A stretch of 35,544 bases of DNA from the NCBI GenBank assembly GCA_000708835.1, contig DF237710.1:1-35544 (forward strand). The letters are read 5' to 3'. The translations under genes and the position numbers were made by a program. Source of the stretch: Klebsormidium nitens (lineage: Eukaryota; Streptophyta; Klebsormidiophyceae; Klebsormidiales; Klebsormidiaceae). The stretch's first letter is position 1, and every line of letters begins with the position of its first letter. Below, piece after piece: positions 1 through 9,432 of this stretch. The notes beneath the pieces were generated by a model, which did not search any database, was not told where the DNA came from, and saw only the letters and a list, made by a program, of their open reading frames with translations.

Positions 1-586
1 AGCAGGGAGGGCTGTTTGCTGCGGCATGCAGCTAAAGACGGTCGCGAGAAAATCAAACATCTGTGGCTGCCAGTACTGACGTGATCGGCCTATTTGGCTA
101 CGGCGAGAACGAAAAGAGACCATCGATCGGATCGAAGCTCACTTTGAAATTCCTAAGTAGACGTCACAACTCTGGCTTGCCATGCTATATGCGGTAAAAG
201 CGGGGCCTCATGTTGAAAGGGTTTTGGCAGATTGACCCCTGTGTTGGTTGGGCGGCCATGGTTGCATCTAACTTCATTCTACCGTCCGGTAGAAGGTCAG
301 CCATTGAGGAAGAGTTAGTGATGACAACACACAATTCATCTTACGTATGCCATGAGAACTTAGCCTGTGGCCCATGGGTGGCGTGTAAAAGGGAACTTCA
401 TCGAAATCTGAGGGCGATATGGTACTGGACGGTGGGATGCATGATGCACGTTGAGTACGTTCATGCATGCAAGTCATCAACAAGAATGAGGGAAAAAGGA
501 TTTTTGAAGGCTGGCGGCAAACCAGTCAGTCACCGTCGGTATGTAGAATGATGAAAAGGACATAATCAGACATTAGCAAACAAAAC
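1..586. other. No gene recognised (downstream flank of DXR)
   Basis: This stretch lies beyond the DXR stop codon and presumably includes its 3' UTR. A plus-strand open frame of 113 codons (210-551) has no recognisable domain and no splice or composition support. I see no RNA gene or repeat here. Confidence 0.4.
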
Positions 587-3500
587 CTAGGCCAACACAG
601 TGGCCCCTTTACCAACGATTTCAGACACGTAGTCCCTAGCCCACAGGTCGTAATGCACTATCTCCTCAAGATCAGGTCGCAAAACGAGGTCGTCTTGATG
701 CTTCTCGCAAGTCTTCTCGATCACCTTGGCAATGTCCAGATATTGTATCCTGCAGTACAGAAGAAGAGCACAATCAGCACCTTCAAGGTTGTGGCAGGAG
801 AAGAGAACTTAACATGTCGTTGACAGGGCCAATGGACGGTGATAGCAGACCCACACATCTTGAGTAACACGAAGGTCACCGAAGCTTCCAGATCATCGAC
901 TTAAGCGATTTATCAAATAACCTTCTACGATCGGCTGCACCGAGTTTGCATTCCTGCCCACCCTATCTGCTCAAGCAGCACCCGCTTGTCCAAGGCCGCA
1001 CAATACTGCAACGTAAGATTCCATTAGCACTGGAAACTGACAGCAACTACAGACAATCAAGAGCCAGGAACAAGGACGAAGCGCTGTCCTTGTCCACCAG
1101 CAACCTTCGACCTTTGAAACCACCGCACAACTCCGCGGGAGGAGCTCTTTGTTCTTTTTATCCAGATCCAAGCCCGCACAGGACTCCTCGAGGCAATGCG
1201 TTGCATTACATCACCCATTCTGAAGAAGGACCGTGTGATTGATCTCGCCATCCCCACTCACCTTTCGTCAAGGAACAGCTCGACGGCCCTCTCGTTGGCC
1301 GCGCTGAGCACGCCGGTCATGGTGCCGCCCGCCCGGCCTGCGGCGTAGGCGAGCTTCATGGAGGGGTACTTGGCGTGGTCCGGCTTCCTGAACGTGAGGT
1401 CGCCCATCTTGATGAAGTCCAGGCGCGGCCACGTCTGCTCGCTGGTCGGGACGCGCTCCGGCCACGAGAGCGTGTACAGGATGGGTAGCCGCATGTCGGG
1501 CCACCCCAGCTGGGCCAGCACCGACGAGTCCTGCGCAGATCGACGGGAGAATGTGAGGCAGGCGGGAACGGACCCTGCTCACAATAGGTTTGACTTGACG
1601 CAGGTTGGTGAATTGTCACAGGCACAGAGGGAACTCTTTTGAAAAGACTCATGATGGGAACCGAGCTAGTCGGAGAGGAGGCCGATGAGAAGCTTTGCGA
1701 GTCGTTCAATTGGCTCTTTTTAGGACAATAACGAGCAAAAGACAAGGCCATCACATTTTTCAAGAATGCGACTTGTCGAAAGCACAATCGACCCACCCCG
1801 CTTCGGCAAAGCTGTACTGTAAGACTTACTGTCGTCCAGCACATCAAACTCGACAAGCCTCGATCTACTCTGAAAACCCCATAGAAGGCTGACGAGCCGC
1901 TCCTTCTCGTCCTCTTTTCAGAAAGCCCTATCCTCCCGTTTGTCAGCTATTCGTGGCGTGGACAGTATAAAGCCTACGCATGAATACGCTGGTCCCTCAC
2001 CTGCGTCTCGACCATGGAGTGGATGATGCTCTGCGGGTGGATGACGATCTCGATGTCGTCATAGTCTGCGCCAAACAGGTAGTGCGCCTCGATGACCTCC
2101 AGGCCCTTGTTCATGAGCGTCGCCGAGTCGACCGTGATCTTCTTGCCCATGCTCCAGTTGGGGTGCTTGATCGCGTCCTCCACGCGCACCGTCGCCAGCT
2201 TCTCCACGGGCCAGTCCCTGCAAGCAGATCGCTCTATTTGTAGTGCTATTTCTTTTCGGGTCTGTTTGTAGTGCTCTTTGTTTTCAGCGAAGTATTCTGT
2301 ACCCTACGTGTCCCAGAGACGACAATCTCGAGCTTGGGGCTACACTTCTGAAGTGTCTCCCGGTTCAGAAGACCTTGAAGGCGACGCTTTTAGCAGGAGC
2401 CTGCAAAACTTCTGCCGAGTATGGTGTTCGTTTCGGCTAACGGACTCCACCACTTATCGCTCTGCTCACACGACGAGGGCTGCTTGCATGCCAGGATATA
2501 AAGAGCTCTGCCGCGGGGACCCGGCCCAGTGAAGGGGCCTAGTACGGCCCTGCCCTTCAAGCAGACCAGCGTTTGGTATGTCAAATCAAATCAACGAACG
2601 GCTGTTCAAAGCTAGATCCGCTTTCGCAAGTGCCAACGGGGCACACCCTCGGAATGTCGACGGGACCACTGGAGCAACAGAGGATCAAGGTCAACGAAAG
2701 CCAGGCTAACCTGAAGGCACCTCCCGAAGCAGTCAGGATAATCCGACGTAGGCCGCCCTCTGGAAGGCCTTGTATGCACTGCAGGAATAAGGGGTGTCAA
2801 GATCTCACGTTGAAATCCAGCAAAGTTCACAAAGCCAGGCAGCACACGCAACTGCACTTCCGGCATTCAGCCCTAACGGCTTGCCACCGGCTCTCGAGTC
2901 TTCTCCAAAGCGATACCAAGCAGCCCGGCGAATTGTGCGCCGCTGTCCAAGAGCTCATCACTACAAAGCTCTCACCTGGAAGAGTGCAGAGTGCTCTGAG
3001 TCTGCGGGCAGGATGTTGACCCCATACTTCCTAGCGAGCGGCAACACGTAGGGCGCCCCAGCGATCAGCGTTTCCTTGTTCGCTAAGGCAATGTCCTTCC
3101 CGGCCTCAATAGCAGCTACCGTCGGCTTGAGCCCCGCACACCCCACGATCCCTGTCACCACCGTGACAGCATCCTTGTGCCGGGCAACCTGGCACACACA
3201 ATCGCAGAATAGTCAGTCACCATTCCTGATGGCCATACATGGTGTAACTCAATCTGGCTTTGCCCTTCTTGTCTCTTGAGCTTGAGGGCCATGCGCATCC
3301 GCACATTCCATCTGCATTACAACGCTAAACGCGCTTGCATCTGGCTAGAGCAAGACTTTCGGCTTACCTCCACGGTGCCCTGCTCCCCAGTCATGATCTC
3401 CGGTTGAGGCTGCACGTCTTTGATCAGCTCCTTCAACTCAGGGACCATGGCCGCATCTCGGATGGCCACCAGGCTAGGCTTGAATTCACGCACCTGCGAA

Positions 3501-5557
3501 GACAGACACAGATTTTGACAATGAGGGTTTGCCAGCACAGTTACAAGATGAAATGGGCATCAAACTGTCCTGTCATGATACAGCAGGGATCTGACCATCT
3601 CATTTTTGTTCAAAGGGGCTGCCAAATTACTGCCGAATCGGTGGCTTAGATCGAGTCCGCTCTTCTGCTGCTAGAACGATTATGAGAACGTCAGGTCAGA
3701 GGCAAATCAGAGCTTTGACATGAATGACGAGAGTGTCAAGTCCGCACGTGCGCCTCCTGCAATCTCGATTGCCTTTGTCAGAATGCAGGCGGTCTTACAA
3801 AGTAATGCAAGCATAAGTGCAAATCAGCGTCCCGTCTGATGAGCCCTAACCTACCTGGACAAGAAGTGGTTCTTCTATAGCACAAGGAGAACAGCACTAG
3901 GGGATTGCGACTGATCTAGGGGCTTGACAACTTTGACCTGGCCACATATAGTGACGCACCTGTTCAGCGAGCAGGGTGACGTTGGACCCTGCTGCAATTG
4001 CTACTACCTTGAATTTGTCGGGGTGCTCCCGAGCGATGTCCAGGGTCTGCAAGAACGGAGAAAGCTCAATCATTCCCAAGTCTTGGCAAACGAGGTAACT
4101 CCACAGATTGTACACAATATAGCTGTACTTATGCACAAAGCAATGATGCAGGAAGCTGGAGAACCTAAACAGGCGCCTGGCTACAGGACAGGATATGCGT
4201 CTTGGCCTCAAAATGCATGTATCAACATCTACATGTAGGTCTCTTACAACGTCTATGCCAGGGAGGTCAACGTTTCCCTGGAGGCAGGTCGCTGTTGCAG
4301 ACCACTCTTTATGGTCGATGGCTGACCTGCGTTCCAATTGAGCCGGTGGAGCCGACAAGCGAGATTGGCTTGGGGCCCTGTGTTTCCCAGTTCCAGGGGT
4401 TGTGAGGAGCGGTCGCCCTGCCGGGCCACGCTGGGGGGACGGTGTTAGAGGCGCCATTTGCGGAACCGTTGGAGCCGGCACAGCGGGCCCCAACAGAGGG
4501 GGGCACAGGGAGGTCCCTTCTGTAGACCCCTGCAGATAGCAGGGCCGTCAGAGTCTGAGAAGCGGGGTGTTGTCCCAACAGCAACTCGTGCTGGACAGAT
4601 GTCATGGCCTTTATGCAGTAAGAGCGATCGTCTTTTGGGCAGCAGAATCTGGGATGAGCTTCAATATTCTCCGCTCATTGCCCTCAATAGAGATGCTCTT
4701 GAACGACTTATATGCATAGCCAGAACCATTCTGGATTATGCATCTGGATGTGAGCAAAACAGCGTAAGCGGCCTGAGTATGCTCACGGCTGTATGGACTG
4801 TGAAGTGAAAGATGTGGTTAAATGTAGTTGGGACATACGTTCAGGGCCGCTTCTGCACTTCAAAAGCTAGCCGCTTCTGCACTTCAAAAGCCTAGCCCGT
4901 CACGGAGCACAGAAGGGTCAATGAAAGCGATCAATTTAATTTGTTTGATCGCAATGAAAACCAATGGACAATGAGTTCCCAACCAGAACTTGTAGTACGT
5001 CAGTGCTTACCTCTTGGTGGGGCGCCCAGACTGGTTGCGGACAACGAGTTCCTAACGTCGCTCCTCAAAAACTCAGACTGCAACTGTAAACAGGGAAGCG
5101 AACTTATACAGTCAGCTTTAGTGGGAAGCTTGAGTGCCTCCTGTCCTGTCTTGCCTGAAAGGGTGCTGAAGTACACCACATTACAATGGGTGCCATTCTG
5201 CCCGTATCGGGAGGCATTGTCCTTGTCCCAAGGGTTCTTCACGACCAGCATTCAGTTGCTAATCAAGTAATGAGACCTTGCATTGGATCTTTCAGCGGCT
5301 CATACGAGCCGGTTCTCTCAACACCTTAAGGTGTAGATATGCATTGGAACCAATGGCCAGCCTTGCAACCAAAAGACTAGGCAGTCCAGTGCTTCCTCAC
5401 AGCACGTTGTGGCCACATTGCACATTCCTGGCCCGATGAACGTACTCACCGAACCTGTGTGTCCTGAAAAAAGCTGCTGAGGACCAGATAACACGTCCTG
5501 CCTAGCGAAAGGAGCAGCAATGTTACCCACACAGCGGCTGACGGCAATCTGCGCCAT
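587..5557 (-). CDS. DXR: 1-deoxy-D-xylulose 5-phosphate reductoisomerase (plastid), spliced
   Basis: DXR converts 1-deoxy-D-xylulose 5-phosphate to MEP with NADPH and a divalent metal, the first committed step of plastid isoprenoid synthesis. Coding exons in transcript order: 5557-5450, 4590-4327, 4046-3960, 3493-3368, 3188-2976, 2778-2711, 2217-2001, 1530-1262, 749-587 (stop TAG at 589-587). All introns are GT-AG, phases agree, and the total is 1515 nt (504 aa). Visible motifs: plant-type PPAWPGRA before the core, NADPH loop GSTGSIG (about 116-122), LPADSEHSA with metal ligands Asp258 and Glu260, SGGAFRDWP, NKGLE with Glu329, HPQSIIHSM, and a C-terminal [14 protein letters not shown]. The first about 90 residues are rich in Ser, Ala and Arg, as a transit peptide would be. 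The first exon is the least certain part: translation could instead start at ATG 4605-4603 inside an extended second exon, giving 473 aa. Divergent from the mL54 gene. Confidence 0.95.
4846..4891. repeat. Short tandem duplication in DXR intron 1
   Basis: A 22-bp unit beginning GCCGCTTCTGCACTTC occurs exactly at 4846-4867 and 4870-4891 (period 24). It lies in the proposed first DXR intron, or upstream of the alternative start. It looks like a recent local duplication; no function is suggested. Confidence 0.7.
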
Positions 5558-5873
5558 TTCTAAACTTCTTCGAGGCTACTGCAGCGCTAGCAAGCAACAG
5601 AATCTGCGCTTGAGCCCAGATTCTGTGTCTATCCGCCAGAAGCGTTCTGAGAACGACTGCTCAAACAGGCCCCATCATGCTGCATGTTAGTACCTCTAGG
5701 TCATACTGCCCCCAGCGTTCTGGACCCTGGTGGTTGGAGAGCCTTTACCGCCCGCTGAAGCGGCCATTAACGGCCCCCTACCGTCGAACATAGGCCAATG
5801 ATACCTGATCTGAACAGCGGGGATGGCATTCGACGGTGGTCCGATCCTCGTGACACGAAACCCATGGGTTAAA

Positions 5874-5882
5874 TTAGGGTTT
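5874..5882. promoter_or_regulatory. Telo-box-like element (TTAGGGTTT)
   Basis: TTAGGGTTT is the reverse complement of the telo-box AAACCCTAA, a motif common in promoters of plant translation-related genes. It lies 380 bp upstream of the mL54 start, a gene of the translation apparatus. A 9-bp match can arise by chance, so the role is inference. Confidence 0.3.
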
Positions 5883-5927
5883 CTTCCTGCCGCAGGATTG
5901 CCTCAGGCGCCCTCAGGCTCAGGCGCC

Positions 5928-5979
5928 CGCCCGGGCGGCCACCTGGAGCCTGTGGAGGCGCCCGGGCGGCCACCTGGAG
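5928..5979 (+). repeat. GC-rich direct repeat
   Basis: A 21-bp unit starting CGCCCGGGCGGCC and ending ACCTGGAG is present exactly at 5928-5948 and 5959-5979. The inner CGCCCGGGCG is itself palindromic. The block is GC-rich and sits in the DXR/mL54 intergenic region. Confidence 0.7.
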
Positions 5980-6261
5980 GCGCAAATTGCTTTCTGACTT
6001 TCAAGTTCAAGATCAACCTGAGGCTGGAGCTATCCCAAGAACTCTGCCGTTGGCCTGCAGGGCGATCTGCCAGCTATTTCATTGCTGCCAGAGTCTGCTG
6101 CACGTCCATTGAGACCCCATCATACGTCACAGGCTGCAGACTTGCTCGTCTTCGTTCCGTTTGTCCGCAGCTCATCTTGGATTAGCTTTTTGTGTGCCTA
6201 AAGTTCTTCTGAAAGATTCCAAGTCTAGCTTGTAGTTCCAATTGATTGAGGGAAGTGTGCA

Positions 6262-7868
6262 ATGCAAGCTTTACGGGCTAGGTCGCTGTCGGCGTTACGA
6301 TTGCGGGCTGGCCCTCCTGTTGCAGCTGGGAAAAAAGGAGGTAAAAAGGCTGCCACTGCAGGTGAGACCAACTTCTGGGCCAGCGGTCAAACGTGAAGTT
6401 CTGAAGAATGCTGATGGTAGCACTTGTTGTCTCCCGCCTCCAGAACTCGATTAGATGTTGTATGCAAGTTCGTCTTTCTAGCCCAGGCTTGAATCAGGCT
6501 TGAACAACTCTGTGCTTACTGGCACCATCACATGGTGGAAAGTGACCATGACGTGGAACGCATCCACCGTGGCTGGCGCGCTCAGAAAGCCGGTGGTGAG
6601 GTCGACCCGGTGAACAGAGACAAATTTGAAAGGACTTGTGTTCTCCGATTGCTGGTGATTTTACCACCACTGATCGAATGATGCATCGATTGGCTATTCC
6701 CAGAACCTTCTGGCGGACCGAAAGAGAACTCGCTGGCCACGGGGAGGACCATAGGTGCAAATATACACAAAGAGGGGAGCGATCCACCACATAAACCAGA
6801 CAGGTAGGGAAAGTGGGTTGTCTCTGGTAATAGAACTACTGTCAAATTGGACATCGGCGACCCGCTTCAGGTGTTTTCCTTTAGAAGTTCATTGCTGTCA
6901 ATAAGACTGACTCGTTCCTGCAAGACTTGACGGGGCAAGGTTATTGTATCGCTCTCTTCGTGCCTTCAACTGGATGGGACAGCTGGACTCCAGACTCTCT
7001 TGAGAACTCGGGTTTGTGCCCTTTTAGGAACGTCTCTGGCGTGTGGATGCCCAGCTGTTTGTGACAGTCGAATTGCGACTTGACGGTCTTGGAATCAGCA
7101 AGATATCTCCCCTTTCTGAAGGGTTCGCCAGGCACTGTCTTTAAGGCAGGGAGGTCAAGATCCTACAAAGTCTCCATCTGACGTAAACTCGAGCGTCCAT
7201 GAATCTAGGCTTAGAATTTTGCTCTTGCGCGGGGCAGATTTTACTGTTTCCTTCGGAGTTGCGGAGCAAAAACTGCACTACTTGCCCCCGCCAGTTGCGA
7301 CACTGGTCAAGCCCCCAATTGAAGGCTGCCACAAGTGACCTGTTTTGCGTCAAAACCAGGATAAACATTCTGGTGGTAGGCCGAGTGACTGTCAAGATGA
7401 CACATTGCTTTTTGAGAGGGTCTCAGGATCACGTCTTCTTGAAAGATAAATTTTTCCCTTGAAAGATATTTTTTTCCTGCAGTGAGTACCCAGCGTGGGT
7501 GTTCAAGCTAACGAATAGAAAACCCCCCCTAAGTGAGCTCCGACGGAAGAAGCCAGAAACGCTGACTGATCAGGAGGTGAGACTACGCGAACAGCGCGTC
7601 TGCTTAAGGGCAACTCTATCGCCTCACGATTCTGTTTCCACCCCCCAGTCAAAGGTCTTCCTCATCAATTGCGTTGTGAACAGCGCTTGCCTGTGGAGAA
7701 GCAGGGTTGCTTTTTCCAGCGGAGCACCCAGCGACGGTTATCTAAATATTCTTTCACGAAGGGGTATGATGCACCACTATCGCTTCCATTGTGCAGGTTC
7801 TGAGACTTCTCAAACTGAGCAACAGACAGAAGATAAAGGAGGCAAACTTTGAAAAGACGCTTCAATAG
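6262..7868 (+). CDS. MRPL54: Mitochondrial large ribosomal subunit protein mL54
   Basis: mL54 is a small protein of the mitochondrial 54S/39S large ribosomal subunit. Exons: 6262-6361, 6704-6803, 7483-7576, 7797-7868, with GT-AG introns and matching phases (1, 2, 0); total 366 nt, 121 aa. The first 33 residues (MQALRARSLSALRLR then GKKGGKK) are basic and free of acidic residues, like a mitochondrial presequence followed by the Lys/Gly stretch usual in mL54. The core shows TIGANIHKEGSDP, EYPAWVF, KPPLSELRRKKPETLTDQE and a last exon with LKLSNRQKIKEAN, matching the family pattern VGANILKEGSDP / EYPDWLW / PPLSELRRKKPE / NRARIKENN in order and spacing. Each exon is short, so the gene is not visible as one long ORF. 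Divergent from DXR. Confidence 0.88.
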
Positions 7869-9006
7869 TTGTATCCCGTTTTCAGTAGGCGCCTCTATCA
7901 TTGACTGCTTTCTGGCATGCACGCGGTAGGGTGCAACATGGATCACTGTCGAGTTTGCACTTATATTCCTTAGCACCAACTACGTATATGTGCATGCTTG
8001 CAATGCCGTGTTTTTCTACAATGTCGTGGTTGAATTGCCATTTGTAAGCAGGAAATCACGTTGGGCATAGCTGTACATATGGTTCAGTCCACATGAAAGG
8101 ATCGACCGCGCGTCGCGGACTCACAGGGCGCCTGCACTTCAAATTCGACCATGTGTGGTTACCGTTGTTGGGCTATTTAGACGAAGCTGTGTCAAAATAG
8201 TCCGCGGGTCAGCCTGCCACTTAATTATAGACATATATATGGAGATCATTATGGCTATTAGTAGATGCACATACATGCCAACGGATGGATGAACTTGGCC
8301 GGTATTAAACACGTTTAGTGACGGTCACTTTGAAGTAGATGGCAAGGCTGCATGTATGATGTAATTAAACAGCTAGCTTTGCAAGATGTGCCTCAGTGCG
8401 GCATGTCTGACACGACACGTATATATACATGGCCGCCGCGCTACTTCAAACACATGCAAGCCATGACCGTCTCGTGCACCGCCGATCCCTATATGTGACG
8501 GTACGTGCGCGCCTGTGATTGGCTTCAATTTGAATTCTGCAATGATGCCGCCCACAGTTTCATACATGATCCTCAAATTCGCACATCATTTTGTAGAGGC
8601 GGCTTAGATCGATGTATGACGCGCTGCAACCAGCTGCGTCCATATGGCACAAGCCGGTATGATCAGTATGTGAGTCATCCGATTGTCCATGACAGGAGAA
8701 GTGATGTGGAAGAGAGGGCTGGTGTTTCGAATTTGGCGGGCCCAGCCAGATTCGTTCGTGTCTTCGTGTTCTGCACGACTGACAGTGTCCTAGGACGACC
8801 AGCTCCTGCATGGCAAATTTGATCAGCTTTGAGTTAACTCGTGGCATGAAGCGCGAGTGCACCATGACTTAAATTGAGCATGTGGCCCGAGCTTCAATTA
8901 TGCAACACTTGTCAACTTGTAGGTCCGGTACCTTCTCCGGGCAATAACAATGTTAATGACAATGACAATGACAGTGACAGTAATGCAGGAACAGTAACAA
9001 TAACGT
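7869..9006. other. Intergenic between mL54 and the RING-like gene; no gene seen
   Basis: Beyond the mL54 stop the sequence is mixed and partly AT-rich around 8220-8420. Open frames near 8373-8865 lie on both strands, overlap one another and match no family I know. At 8943-8985 an imperfect ACAATG/ACAGTG run leads into the microsatellite. Confidence 0.4.
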
Positions 9007-9187
9007 ACAATAACAATAACAATAACAATAACAATAACAATAACAATAACAATAACAATAACAATAACAATAACAATAACAATAACAATAACAATAACAA
9101 TAACAATAACAATAACAATAACAATAACAATAACAATAACAATAACAATAACAATAACAATAACAATAACAATAACAATAACAATAA
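9007..9187 (+). repeat. Hexanucleotide microsatellite (ACAATA)n, about 30 copies
   Basis: An uninterrupted run of the 6-bp unit ACAATA fills 181 bp, preceded by degenerate related units (8943-8985). Because six is a multiple of three, it produces long open frames of poly-Asn on the plus strand and poly-Leu or Cys-Tyr on the minus strand. None has support as a gene. Strand asymmetry is strong: the plus strand has no G across the run. Confidence 0.97.
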
Positions 9188-9432
9188 TTCACTTGTCTCT
9201 CAAGCCCTTACTCCTCAGTTATCGTATCGAACCCCTCAGTTTTCGTATCAGCAAAGCTCAACACAAGTACAGTCTGCTCTTTTGAAAGCTCAAATTGCCG
9301 CCATATTATGTACCTATAATCAGTTCCCTCGAAAGAGGATTAGTAATAAAAAGCCGCTGTACTTTGAACATAAGCCCAAGCCCCCTAAATACTACGTCCA
9401 ACTCATAACGTTCCTTCGTGGCTCCCTCTTTT
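9188..9432. other. 3' flank of the RING-like gene
   Basis: These 245 bases lie between the microsatellite and the stop codon of the minus-strand RING-like gene and probably include its 3' UTR. The poly-Asn frame runs through this stretch to 9488 without recognisable protein features. Confidence 0.4.

Larger units (their letters stand above)
5558..6261. promoter_or_regulatory. Shared upstream region between divergent DXR and mL54
   Basis: The 704 bp between the two start codons must hold both 5' leaders and core promoters. Visible elements: a 12-bp palindrome AACCCATGGGTT at 5859-5870, a telo-box-like TTAGGGTTT at 5874-5882, and a GC-rich duplicated block at 5928-5979. Plus-strand frame 5823-6185 is open for 120 codons but resembles nothing known. 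No clear TATA box was identified. Confidence 0.5.

Noticed and set aside
6520-6640. Minus-strand open stretch with RVDLTTGFLSAPATVDAFHV and a GTAAGC donor
   Set aside because: It lies inside mL54 intron 1, has no matching upstream or downstream exons and no known family.
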